A DNA stretch of 64,000 nt from Cyclina sinensis. Lineage: Eukaryota > Mollusca > Bivalvia > Venerida > Veneridae. The notes under the pieces are model-generated. The model was not told where the DNA came from. It saw only the letters and a program-made list of their open reading frames with translations, and did no database searches. The stretch covers positions 7,091,104-7,155,103 of the forward strand of contig JAAONU010000001.1 of NCBI GenBank assembly GCA_012932295.1, written 5' to 3'. The translations under genes and the position numbers were made by a program. Position 1 is the first letter of the stretch, and every line of letters begins with the position of its first letter. Below, one piece after another: positions 48,818 to 61,200 of the stretch.

Positions 48818-49443
48818 TACGGTGGCACAGAGGTGACATGCAAAACTTTTTTTTAATTGCACTTGCCTTTTTTTTATCTCGTTCCCACGAGATACTTACT
48901 CGAGGGAACGACTTAGTATCTCGTTCCCACGAGTTACTAAGTCTTGGGAACGAGATAAAAAAAAAGAGAAGTGCAAATCTGAAAAAAGAATCTCATTTGA
49001 AAAAAAAGAGTTGCGCAGTAAAAAAAAGAATCATGTTGTAAAAAAAAGAACAGCGAATGTAAGCTATGTCGAGGGAACGACTTACTAACTCGTGGGAACG
49101 AGTTAGCTATGTCGTGGGAACGACTTACTAAATCGTGGGAACGAGTTAGCTATGTCGTGGGAACGAGAAAGCAATATATTGTGCAACACTTTTTTTCCAA
49201 AGCAATACATTTTTTTTTAAATTGCACTTTTCTTTTTTTTATCTCGTACCCAGGAGATACTAACTCGAGGGAACGACTTAGTATCTCGTGGGAACGAGAT
49301 ATTAAGTCGTTCCCACGACATAGCTAACTCGTTCCCACGAGTAAGTAAGTCGTTCCCTCGAGTTAGTATCTCGTGGGAACGAGATAAAAAAAGAGAAGTG
49401 CAATTTAAAAAAAAGTTGTGCATGTCACCTCTGTGCCACCGTA
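48818..49443. mobile_element. 626-bp foldback MITE with 6-bp target duplication
   Basis: TACGGTGGCACAGAGGTGAC at 48818 is matched in inverted form ending GCCACCGTA at 49443. The direct 6-mer GTCTGG flanks it (48812-48817 and 49444-49449). Next to each end are AATTGCACTT/AAGTGCAATT and T/A-runs. The core is many copies of 14-20 bp palindromes such as CTCGTTCCCACGAG and CTCGAGGGAACGA in both orientations, so the element is almost entirely self-complementary. Open frames here are artefacts. Confidence 0.88.
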
Positions 49444-49449
49444 GTCTGG

Positions 49450-50196
49450 CGGTCTGTAAACTACTTGAGAATTAATGACCATAGATATTGTAAACTTTAT
49501 TGGGTTTGTTGAGTAGAAAATATCATTTTGGGGTTTCCTTGGAGAATGGCCAAACTCACAAGCAAATGCACTCTGAATACGGTTTCCTATCAATAACCCA
49601 GGAACAGAAAAGAAGTACATTATTATTATTTTTTTTATTTTGGACTTATTTGTGAACAAATTTCAAGCTAAAGAGGCATACACTTTGAAAACTGTTTCCA
49701 AATGATCACTAAAAAACTTGAGTTATAGGTCATATGGCGCGTCGAACATGGTTTCCGATCAATAACTAAAGAACAAGTAAACCAATAAACATGAAACGTT
49801 ACAAGATGGTCGGTCATGCTGAACGAATATATACTGGAGATTTTGCACCCAACTAATGTTCAGGATTACAGGGTTGTGCACTATGCAAATATTGATAAAA
49901 TATAAATCCAGTAAGAATAACTAACCCAAGAACACTTTTTTTTCTAGCTGGTTTGGCTATGTAAGTATGTGAATGATCTTGGGCCCACTTTGTCAAATAC
50001 CACGCTGACAGGTGAACATTTTGAAACAATATGGCGAGAGAAGCATTTTTCAAACATTTTTTATTATTTTTAGACTTTGTACAAGTTGTTCCTATATACA
50101 ATGGATAATGATTTTATCGGGGTATTATTTGTATTGATATGTGCTAAATGAAAGGCAGTTGTCCTATAGGCAGATCTCCATTTACCTTTCAGAACA
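49450..50196. other. Upstream region of protease homologue 2
   Basis: No gene is recognised. CTATATAC near 50092 is a weak TATA-like sequence. TTTACCTTTCAG ends at 50192, four bases before the ATG. It looks like a splice acceptor and mirrors the arrangement before the paralogue's ATG, so a non-coding leader exon further upstream is likely but was not located. Confidence 0.4.
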
Positions 50197-53100
50197 ATGA
50201 AGGTCACCATTCTGATCAGCCTTTTGGCAGCAACTTACGCTCAACAGAGTATGTAGAACTTTAAGCTTGTTGCAGAAATCACTTTTACGAGTATTTCAAG
50301 AATGTTTTACATCGCATAGTTTTTTTCTAAATACAACGCATGCGAAAAAAAAAACAAGAAAAAAAGACGTTACTCAAATATATATGTTCATGAGAAGAAA
50401 AGTGCATGCACTTGATCAGATCCGTATTTAAATTTATTAATATCACTTGCACAATAAATATAGCAAAAGTAAAGAAAAAGGGAGTGAAATCCTCTGTTTC
50501 TACCATCTTTCAGTCAGAACTTCGTCTTACCATTTACTACTTTTCTTTAGAATTCATTTCGTACTTCAAACAGTACGAATTGTTCATATTACAAAGTATT
50601 TTATGAAATATTTTCCAAAGCATTGTTTTTTGTTGTAAGTTTTTTTCTGTGTTTTGTCGATGATTTGTTTTTCGTTTCTGATCACAGTGAATGTTCCTTG
50701 CGGTGTACCAACAGTGCAGCCCAAATTGAACCGTATTGTTGGCGGAACCGTAGCTATACCAGGATCATGGCCTTGGATGGTAAAATTGAAAAGTTACACA
50801 TGAGACTATATGTGTTAAATAGACTTGAGTCTAGGCGTTTCATTCTTTTGACACATAAAATATTTGACAAGCCAATTGCATTTTAGTTATTCTTCTTAAC
50901 GAGAAATCCAATTGAAGTTATTTAAGTATTCAAGACTGACGAAGATACATGAAAGCCAGTATAAATGTTGAACCAGAAATCATCTAAATTAGAAGTAACA
51001 AAGACAGAACTAATTGAAAGATATACCAACCAGTTTTGTTGTAAATATGACTAGGCCAGTCATTTCCATATGAATTTTATTGAGCTAAGAGATTGGCAAT
51101 GTCTGTTTTCTAAGGATTCACATCAGTACCAGTTGATTTTTGTTTTTGAATATTCGTTGTCACTATAAGCGTGCTATGCTGCAATCGGTAACAACTATAA
51201 TAATATCTGCTGTATGTGGTATACATGTAATGCTATGGTTTCTTGCTCAGATAAACCATTTGTTTCATTCTAACAGACTTTGATTGTTGACGGCATGGGG
51301 TTTATCTCTGGATCTGGAGCCATCATTGATGCAAATGTTATACTAACCTCAGCGCAGCATTTTGAGGGGTGAAATGCTATTTATACTTGTATCATTTTTA
51401 CCTCGAATGAATACATATAAAATATTATTATGGTGTTTTATTCACAGAGGCGTCTTGGTATATGATTCACTTCACTGTCAATCAGTGATCATGTCTTTAT
51501 ATAAACTTTTTGACTTAATTGTTGATACTATTTCCTGCTTGAAGCACCACAAACCCTTAATGTTTGAATCTAAATATGACCTTAGTAAATGAAACTACAG
51601 CTATTACTATGCGTTTTCAAAATCAATAGCACTTTTTTTATTTAAAATCCTGTTCTTTATGTTAATGCTACAATAAAGGCAAAAAACTTAAAACTTTCCT
51701 AAATTAAAAAAAATATTTAGATTGCAATACTATGTCTAGAAGGTCATAAAAATTAAAGAGATAATTTTTTCAGAGTCGGTTACAGCGTTTTCGACTTAAA
51801 CCTCCACAACTGGCGTGTATATGCAGGGGAATACAACATCAACACACAAGATCCTCATGAGACGTTTTATCACATCCGACGTGTGGTTCTTCATCCAGGC
51901 TACAACACGACCAGTCTGGAGAATGATATAGCTCTCATTCTTACTGTTGAACCTATCATGTAAGTAATACTGTAAAAGCTTTGAATTTGGTCTGTTTGGT
52001 CTGTTACTTAACATAACTGAAGGCTTGTTTATTTCTTTCATCTTCTTAGGAAACAAAGCGAAAGAATTTCAACTTCGGTTTTAATTTGATAAACCCAAAC
52101 AATGGAGCGCAATCTTGACAGATTGGCGCATGTCGCACGTAGCATTGTACAGATGCGACAAGAACATTTGCAATTAAAATCAAATTTTGAGTGTGCGTGC
52201 AAGTGTCAAAAGACAGTTGCCTTGCCAGTTGAAACGCTCGATGTGGAAGCACAACTGGTTAAGATCACACGTATTGTGGGATATCTATCTCTCTTTTTCA
52301 AAAAAAAAATATTACTAATCGTTGGCAAGGATTTCCGTCGCAGAAGAATTTCATTTTTATTTCATATTATTGTGGATAGTGCAAGACAACATGACACATC
52401 CCATACCAGTTACACTCCTGGTTCTTTGCATGCTAAGTGGATAACACCTTTTAAGCACCTATAAATGTCTGTTAGAAGTGTTAGGGGAGTAGCGAAAACC
52501 AAACTAGCGACTCCTAGATTAGTCCAGCGCATAACCACAGCCGCCCAAACTCCACCACCATTTTGGGTGCCAGTCCGCTAACATTTTGTAATGTAATATA
52601 ATAATTTAAAAATATAATGCACAACTGGACACTAGATACTTTCGGAAACGCAGAGCAGAGTTCTTCCAAATACTGGTTTTCGTTATTTCTTTTCCGAGAT
52701 TGTCTAAATAAAAGAATGATCGTTTGAAATTTTACAGCATTTATTAATTATCTTGTTGAGCAATAAGCACATTGCTGTTTTCTATATGTCAATATGTAAG
52801 GTTTCCATAGGTCAATATGTAAGGTTTCTATATGTCAATATGTAAGGTTTCCATAGGTCAATATGTAAGGTTTCTATATGTCAATATGTAAGGTTTCCAT
52901 AGGTCAATATGTAAGGTTTCTATATGTCAATATGTAAGGTTTCCATAGGTCAATATGTAAGGTTTCTATATGTCAATATGTAAGGTTTCCATAGGTCAAT
53001 ATGTAAGGTTTCTATATGTCAATATGTAAGGTTTCTATATGTCAATATGTAAGGTTTCTATAGGTCAATATGTAAAGTTTCCATAGGTCAATATGTAAGG

Positions 53101-56100
53101 TTTCTATATGTCAATATGTAAGGTTTCCATAGGTCAATATGTAAGGTTTCTATATGTCAATATGTAAAGTTTCCATAGGTCAATATGTAAGGTTTCTATA
53201 TGTCAATATGTAAAGTTTCCATAGGTCAATATGTAAGGTTTCCATAGGTCAATATGTAAGGTTTCTATATGTCAATATGTAAAGTTTCCATAGGTCAATA
53301 TGTAAGGTTTCTATATGTCAATATGTAAAGTTTCCATAGGTCAATATGTAAAGTTTCCATAGGTCAGTATGTAAGGTTTCTATATGTCAATATGTAAAGT
53401 TTCCATAGGTCAATATGTAAAGTTTCTATAGGTCAATATGTAAGGTTTCTATATGTCAATATGTAAGGTTTCCATAGGTCAATATGTAAGGTTTCTATAT
53501 GTCAATATGTAAAGTTTCCATAGGTCAATATGTAAGGTTTCTATATGTCAATATGTAAAGTTTCCATAGGTCAATATGTAAGGTTTCCATAGGTCAATAT
53601 GTAAGGTTTCTATATGTCAATATGTAAGGTTTCCATAGGTCAATATGTAAGGTTTCTATATGTCAATATGTAAGGTTTCCATAGGTCAATATGTAAGGTT
53701 TCTATATGTCAATATGTAAGGTTTCTATATGTCAATATGTAAAGTTTCCATAGGTCAATATGTAAGGTTTCTATATGTCAATATGTAAGGTTTCCATAGG
53801 TCAATATGTAAGGTTTCTATATGTCAATATGTAAAGTTTCCATAGGTCAATATGTAAGGTTTCTATATGTCAATATGTAAAGTTTCCATAGGTCAATATG
53901 TAAGGTTTCTATATGTCAATATGTAAAATTTCCATAGGTCAATATGTAAGGTTTCTATATGTCAATATGTAAAGTTTCCATAGGTCAATATGTAAGGTTT
54001 CTATATGTCAATATGTAAGGTTTCTATATGTCAGTATGTAAGGTTTCTATATGTCAATATGTAAGGTTTCTATATGTCAGTATGTAAGGTTTCTATATGT
54101 CAATATGTAAAGTTTCCATAGGTCAATATGTAAGGTTTCTATATGTCAATATGTAAAATTTCTATATGTCAATATGTAAGGTTTCTATAGGTCAGTATGT
54201 AAGGTTTCTATATGTCAATATGTAAGGTTTCTATAGGTCAATATGTAAGGTTTCTATATGTCAATATGTAAAATTTCCATAGGTCAATATGTAAGGTTTC
54301 TATATGTCAATATGTAAAATTTCTATATGTCAATATGTAAGGTTTCTATATGTCAATATGTAAAATTTCTATATGTCAATATGTAAGGTTTCTATATGTC
54401 AATATGTAAAGTTTCTATAGGTCAATATGTAAGGTTTCTATATGTCAATATGTAAAATTTCCATAGGTCAATATGTAAGGTTTCTATATGTCAATATGTA
54501 AAGTTTCCATAGGTCAATATGTAAGGTTTCTATAGGTCAATATGTAAAATTTCTATATGTCAATATGTAAGGTTTCTATATGTCAATATGTAAGGTTTCT
54601 ATAGGTCAATATGTAAGGTTTCTATATGTCAATATGTAAGGTTTCTTTATGTCAATATGTAAGGTTTCTATAGGTCAATATGTAAGGTTTCTATATGTCA
54701 ATATGTAAGGTTTCTATATGTCAATATGTAAGGTTTCTATATGACATGTGTAAGGTTTCTGTATGACATATGTGAGGTTTCCATAGGTCAATATGTAAGC
54801 ATTCAATATGTCAATATGTAAGGAAATGCAATTAAAGGAAAGTTTTGAACTTTGCAGATTACAAATTATGAAAGACAATATTCAACAAAAAATGTATATT
54901 CATGTGGACTCAGTATTAATTTACTCAGTTGATTTTCCTATTTTATCCGTTTAAACGGTTTGTGGAAATTCAAACCATGAGTCTGCCAAGATAATCATTA
55001 TCCATTTGATAGTTTGTTTTATAGTTTTTAGGTAAATGTTGCGTTGTGGGACAAATTACAGCTGAGTAACAAAAATTTAGGTTTTTACTCAATAACTTTT
55101 TTTCTGCTGAAAGTACAAAAATTGCTGGAGCTATTTCGCTCCTTTATTATATTAGTACGTTTTAAAACTTAACGTTCTTAGTAAGAATATTCAGACAAAT
55201 GGAAATGTAAGTTTCGCCTGTGTTATAAAAAACAACAACAAATATTGCTTTTAAAACAACAGACTCTTTTGAGCCATTACGTATTCTCGTGACACTAGGG
55301 CCAGAATATCAAAGGACACAAGATCACATTACTGAAATGAATTTAGATAAGGTATACGTTTAAGAGTAGCATTATTAGCTTGAATTTATGAGGAAATAAA
55401 ATTTGAAACATAAAACTATTTACATTCACAAAGAAGTCGTGTGAAGCAGAAAGTTGGTACACTATCTTTCTATGTCAATAATAGCAACATTGAATGAATC
55501 ATCTGTTCCTATTGTAGGTGGAATGACCACACACGTCCAGCGTGTATACCGGATGCCTCTCACACATACAATGTCGGGGACCAGACCTACCTACCAGGAT
55601 GGGGAAGTACTGAAAGTAAGTAGTAAAAGGAATATTATACACATGGATGATATGACGGAAAACAAACTGTGCTAACTCGGCCATCTTGAATTTTTGGAAG
55701 TGTATACTCGTGGGTAAAAAAAGCCCGAGAGCACACCAGGTAGCCAATACACGTGATTAACAGATTGTTTCACCCGTTAAGGTCTGCAATCTTGGTTGCC
55801 CTGACACAGACAAGGGTAGTAACTCAAACTTAAGTTACAATCTTATCGTTAAGAATGCGAAGAATTCAAATTAAAATATTTTTTAACTTTATCAGTCAAA
55901 GTTTGGTTAACGCTAATGATATTAGAATCCAAATTCGCTTGTATTTGATGAATCCCATTGCAAATCATTTTCAAATTTTAACTTTTACCACCATGCCGTG
56001 TCCGATCGACTGTAATGTAAGATACAATAACTGAATGATTTTTTTTTAACATTTAAAGCTGTTTTACCTTGAGAGGCCTAGGCCTCGAACATAACCGCTG

Positions 56101-57383
56101 GCTGTCTCCACTTTCTTTTTATTGTTATTCTTTTAGACACCGGAAATGAGGAGACGCTGAACCAGCTGACATACCCGATCTTGGATGATAGTGTTTGTGC
56201 CAACCATTGGACTGACTTTCTACCAAGCACTGAAATCTGTGCAGGGTATGAAAACCAAAGGAAAGACTTCTGTGGGGTACATAGATTACGATTTTTTAAG
56301 CTATGTATTGAAATGCAGTGATTGATTGATTAAACGCCGCATTCCCGATCCGAAGGTCGCTGGTTTGAACCAGGGATGAGGTTTTCCACATTCCAAACCT
56401 TTGACGCACGAATTTGTTTAAATCCAGAAAACAGTCATAAGGCAGGCTTTCTACAAGCGGCAAAAACTTGTTTCTCTATCGGTGTAAAATACAATTAAGG
56501 TATACTTTCTCTCGAGGGATAGGATTTTACCGGCAGATAGACATTATACAAGCCGTTTTACCGTTTAAAGATTATGAATTGGATAAAAACCGTTTTACCA
56601 TCTAAGATCACTAACTGGACATTCTGAAGATTTTAGTGTTACAATCTTTATTACATGCACATTTAGAATGATCTTAAAATTCATAGGATTATATATATAA
56701 ATATAAAGCATTTCTAAAACTTCATTGTTACAACGATGTGATGATAAAGAATATCAGTTTAAATTGATCTTGGTTTCCTGGCTGTATAAATTACGAAAAT
56801 ACGAGATGATTTATCTTAATCCCTAAAACATTGTTACAAAATAATTTTTTCTCGAATTCTTTGACTAATTCCTGATATCTCATAAACGAAATTATATATG
56901 ACAGGATGACATCGGAAGCCCTCTAATGAAGAAAGATCCAAGTGGTGCATGGTATATTGTTGGTAGGTCATTCAGTTTTAAATTAAACCTATACGTCCAC
57001 GAGTAGGATTCTGATTGTAAGCACATGTTGCGTAACCCGATCACCGTAACAGAACAACATTCTAGGATTTTGATTTTAAACACATGCTGTGTAACACAAT
57101 CACCGTAATAGAACAAAGCAGGATGGATATACCGACCAAAGCAAATATTTAATTTGTAAAAGTAGTTTTTATTTTGCCTTAAGTAGGCGGCTATAAAAAA
57201 TTTAAAATAAACATTTGCATTGTTTTGCTTTGAAAGAGTGTTTCTTTTATTCCTCCAGGCATCGCCTCTTCGGGTGGCAATTGTACAACTGCTGACGAGC
57301 CAGGTATTTTCGAGGATGTTAGCATGTACACAAACTGGATCTTGAAAACAATGGAAGAAGCTGGTTACCCGTATCAGTATTAA
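50197..57383 (+). CDS. Secreted serine protease homologue 2, catalytic residues lost
   Basis: Eight exons join in frame to 280 codons: 50197-50248, 50688-50779, 51277-51368, 51774-51959, 55518-55615, 56137-56276, 56905-56962, 57259-57383 (stop TAA). Residues 1-15 are a signal peptide ([15 protein letters not shown]). C22 in PCGVP should pair with C150 (RPAC). R33|IVGG is an intact activation site. The His loop ILTSAQHF aligns without gaps to VLTAAHC with H57 as Q75 and C58 as H76; C42 is S59. D102 is kept (D130, ENDIALI). CGDDIGSPL replaces the GDSGGP loop: S195 is I223 and G197 is S225, while the trypsin-type D189 is kept (D217). Exons 3-8 have exactly the lengths of those in the minus-strand paralogue (92, 186, 98, 140, 58, 125). 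Predicted secreted, activatable but non-catalytic chymotrypsin-fold protein. Possible roles by analogy with other protease homologues are immune cofactor, adhesion or decoy. Intron 4 (3.56 kb) holds the 23-bp minisatellite. Confidence 0.93.
52102..52464 (+). other. Unassigned 120-codon open frame in intron 4
   Basis: An ATG-initiated frame inside the intron of protease homologue 2, on the same strand. It is basic, with a Cys cluster (ECACKCQ) and an RRRR stretch, and resembles no family I know. A second open stretch follows in the same region ([17 protein letters not shown], about 52498-52550). It could be a worn transposon gene or chance. Not claimed as a real gene. Confidence 0.25.
52778..54823. 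repeat. 23-bp minisatellite, about 89 copies, in an intron
   Basis: Two unit types dominate: GTTTCTATATGTCAATATG+TAAG and GTTTCCATAGGTCAATATG+TAAG. In the first ~300 bp they alternate strictly as a 46-bp dimer. Further right, variants with AAAGTTTC or AAAATTTC appear, runs of the first type become longer, and units end with worn forms (GACATGTG, GACATATGTGAGG). It fills most of intron 4 of protease homologue 2; the paralogue's intron 4 is 418 bp. Confidence 0.95.
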
Positions 57384-57434
57384 ACTGTCACAGCTTACAT
57401 TATTGGTCCGTTGACGTTTTTCTGTGTGTTTTCT

Positions 57435-57440
57435 AATAAA
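57435..57440 (+). terminator. Polyadenylation signal of protease homologue 2
   Basis: AATAAA begins 52 bases after the stop codon at 57381-57383 and is the first canonical signal downstream. Confidence 0.75.
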
Positions 57441-57945
57441 AATCTTGAATATTTGATAATATAGTAAAGGATCCCAGTTTTACCAATCGATTTTTTCTAT
57501 TTCTTGATTCGTCATCAGTGTTACATTGATATAATTAATCCGCATCCCGTTTTGTCCATGCGAGGATTTCAGTTCGTAGAGTTTCAGAGTTTCATCCCAA
57601 CCATGTTACATCTAAAAATTTATATACACTAAGTTAAAATTGAAAATGTTCAAAGTGCCAACAACAACAAAAAAAAAACTGCCCAGTACTCTGATTTTAT
57701 AATTGTAACTGGGGCCATTAACGCATTTGACACTTTCTTTGCAACTGATGGCTATAAATTGTTTACTTTTGTTTTATTTTATACTTGATACAATTATACG
57801 AAATGAAATACATTCCGTTCCCTATTCATGCTTTTAGTCATCAAGCAACTTATTTTGTACAGAAAGTTACCGGAGTACTTAATTATTTTGATAAGTGTAA
57901 ATGCTAGTCACGTTAGAGTAACAGTACTTGTTGAACAACTGCCGT
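57441..57945. other. Intergenic, nothing recognised
   Basis: AT-rich stretch after the protease homologue, without open frames of note or repeats. Confidence 0.4.
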
Positions 57946-57949
57946 AAGA

Positions 57950-58296
57950 TTGGTCAAACCATCGCTAGAGAACTTGGCCAAACTATTGCTAGCGAACTTG
58001 GCTAAACCATCGCTAGCGAACTTACCCAAACCATCGCTAGAGTACTTGGCCCACCAACCGTCGCTAGAGAACTTGGCCAAACTATCGCTAGTGAACTTGG
58101 CTAAACCATCGCTAGGGAACTTGGCCAAACCATCGCTTGAGAACTTGGCCAAACTATCGCTAGGGAACTTGGCTAAACCATCGCTAGGGAACTTGGCCAA
58201 ACCATCGCTAGAGAACTTGGCCCAACCATCGCTAGTGAACTTGGCCAAACCATAGCTAGGGAACTTGGCCAAACCATCGCTAGTGAACTTATCCAA
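57950..58296. repeat. 24-bp tandem array, open on both strands
   Basis: The unit AAACCATCGCTAGAGAACTT plus GGCC is repeated about 14 times with one 27-bp-like variant near 58055. Because 24 is divisible by 3, one frame stays open on each strand. The minus strand (57913-58296) reads an 8-residue repeat of the type SDGLAKFP after MDKF, and the plus strand (57950-58255) reads NLAKPSLG. There is no splice, signal peptide or promoter support, so it is listed as a repeat, not a gene. Confidence 0.85.
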
Positions 58297-61200
58297 AATT
58301 TGTTACGAGAAAAGAAACATCGAACTCATATCCCTATTAACGAGCGTGTAACCTCTCTAATGTTAGGAGAAGTAGTGATTGTGATCCTAGTGCAGTTAAG
58401 AGATTGCCTTAAACATCATTTTTTTATTCTGAGGTGAAATATTACTGCGCATTGGTTAAAGCTGGAGTAAGATGCGATTTAAAAAAGTTGCCAATTTAAC
58501 TTTGATTTTGATACACTTTGGAAAAGTACTTAATGCCCCCACATTTTTAATCATGTTTTGAGGAATTGAGCAATATCAAGAAGGTTACACAAAGTTGTTG
58601 ATAGGATTTAAAATTTAAAGATTTTGCAATAGGTGAAGTATAAGACGTTTATCTATGAACAATTTGTTCCAGATTATCTGGGAAATAATTGTTCTGACAT
58701 CAGCTGGCATGGACACATTTACCTTTAGAGAAAAAGCCATTCCATTTATAGAAGTGGTAAGATAACAAAAGGATTAAAGTTCGGCAATTCTGCCCTGTTG
58801 TTTATGCGACTAATAGTCCTTTCAGTCAACGATTTTTCAAGATAAGAGACCCAGTACTTAAAAAGGTTTGTATTAAAAAGTGGCGAGGCATTAAATATTA
58901 GAATCATGTTTCATCTTTTAAATACTTAATCACAAGACTTTAGTTGGCAATGGCTGTAACTACAAAACACCGTATAGGATCAACATAATTGCAAGCTTTT
59001 ATCTGGCTTTTAAATTTTGTTGTACTTTTAAAAATGTATTTTTCAGCGTTTTGTTCACATAGAATAAATCATCAACAATTGGAAAACCAGTTATTTAAAT
59101 AAATCTTCACAGGTAACATAACTGCGCCAGAGCAAATTTCCATGGATCTGGGAGTAGCCATATGCTAAAGATTACTAGTTATAATTACGTTGTCCAAAGT
59201 TCGAGTCCAACTCGTGACTGAAATATTTTGATAAGTGTTCTTTTATCACATATTCAAATCATTCATTTTCAATGCATTCGTGAATTTCATTCAACATTAT
59301 GTCTATATTTTCTTTCTATTTAGTTAATGTCTCTGCGTTGTACTTCAATGACAGGTAATATATTAAGAATTAAATACTGACACCATTTATAGATTGTCTT
59401 GTAGACATAAACTTCAAACCTTTACAGCACAATACAGGATAAATATCATGAGCTCAGTGATAAAAAAAATATCGCATTAAAAAGGTATAAGAAAAAAGAA
59501 AACTAGAGATTATTATAACCCTTCAAGATTTGTTTCTCCTTTTTGATTGGATATTGATCCGCCGAAAGAAATTGATATAACCGAGCCAGACAGGTAATAA
59601 ACACATTAAATTTCCCCTCTGGGTACCCCATGTTGTAAACAACATGCGCTGTGACGATACGCATACGGTTCGATGTTGTAAAGTGTAAATTCCGATATAC
59701 AAGCACCTTTTAACTGTCAAAAAAAAAATTACTAAAATAGAGTAATGATAAATATTCTCATCAGTATTTGAAACAAATATGACCTCGTCAAATCTTGATA
59801 TTAATTACAAAAAAGTGTCTTCAACAGACTACTCCTTTTCTCTTGTTTACATTCGTTAGGTACGCAAGCAAATACTTCATGTAGATGTACAGAGTTCCGG
59901 TAACGTCATTTTGCTGTGAAGGGGTACCCTAAAGGGAATCTTATTTCGACGTTTCATTTGAAACAGCAATGATTTATTTTAAAAGGGGAAGGGTAATAAA
60001 AATATTTTTTGGGTTTTTGAGTGATATATGTGGATATATTACCTGCCAAGATTTTATATCACCCGAGCCTAACACACTCAAAAACCCAAATAACATATAC
60101 TAGAGATATTAAGCTTAAGCCGACTTTGCACTTCGGCGAGCAGATAGTGGACTAATAACGGGGATTTTCTCAAACGTTTTGCAAACATTTTTAATCACAA
60201 ACTGTCGAAAACTGACAGAGAAAACGCCTAAACATAAATGTGGTTTAAAATTTAAAATCCTTGCTCTGAATATAACACTTATAGCTGACAGATGTTTCAA
60301 TGAAGATGTGTAATCACGTAATGACAACACAAAACCTTTTGCAGTTAAAATGCATGCCGAGCTACAAGAACTTCGTGAATGTATTATCAAAGAGATGATT
60401 AGCCTCGAAGAAATGCATGCTATATACAACCTTTTCATTCTACGAAATGTGGCGGAAATTGGCGGAGATTACCGTTATAGGATTGAACTGATCGTGTATT
60501 TACGTTACGGGAACAAAATTACAATGTTGGTGATACGTTATTTTAAGAAAAATGTGATTAAGCATTTGAACATCAAAACATGACGTTGAAAGTCACCCGT
60601 TCGAAAAAAAAATCCCTAATTGCTACAAGCTAAAACACGTCATAATCTTTTATTAAAATAAATATGTACAAAAACGAAAACAGTTCACATTGTGTGATAA
60701 ATAAAAAAATTGTGAAAAGGGCATGTCATAACACAAGCAGAAGATTTTACTTCAACTATTTTGTTTTCATTATATTATACAAAAATTACCAGACCATGTG
60801 TATGAATATGTGATTGCATACGTTTTCTTTAGTTAAAAGTGTCTATGTTAACGATAGGTCTTGAAGCTGTAACTAATAATAAAACAATTCCAGAATCCAT
60901 CAGTTTTTGAAAACAGATAAAACCGTGTTAGTATTAACATAATTATTGCAGATAAGGTTACTATTTTATTTAGTGTATACACGACGTTCAATAGGTCGAG
61001 ATCGCCCTAGAAATTGTCCCTTCATGTATCCAAACGACGTACAGATAAATGATAAATATGATAGAAAATGTAAATTTTAATAGATTTGAATCCAAATGCT
61101 CATTGCCACAGATAGTACACGTAGGTATGACGTCACAGTTTGAACATAGCAGTGATTCTTTCGTTTGTTGGAGTTTGTACAAATAGTCATTGAAATTTTC

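Noticed and set aside
48772..49423. Open frames with repeated SRSHE/SWER peptides
   Set aside because: They are by-products of the palindromic CTCGTTCCCACGAG repeats of the 626-bp MITE.
52778..54823. CRISPR-like or centromeric satellite
   Set aside because: There are no spacers; the 23-bp unit and single-intron location fit a minisatellite.
60115..60583. Overlapping opposite ORFs (107 and 77 codons)
   Set aside because: There is no domain, signal peptide, conserved motif or splice context; they are likely chance in AT-rich DNA.
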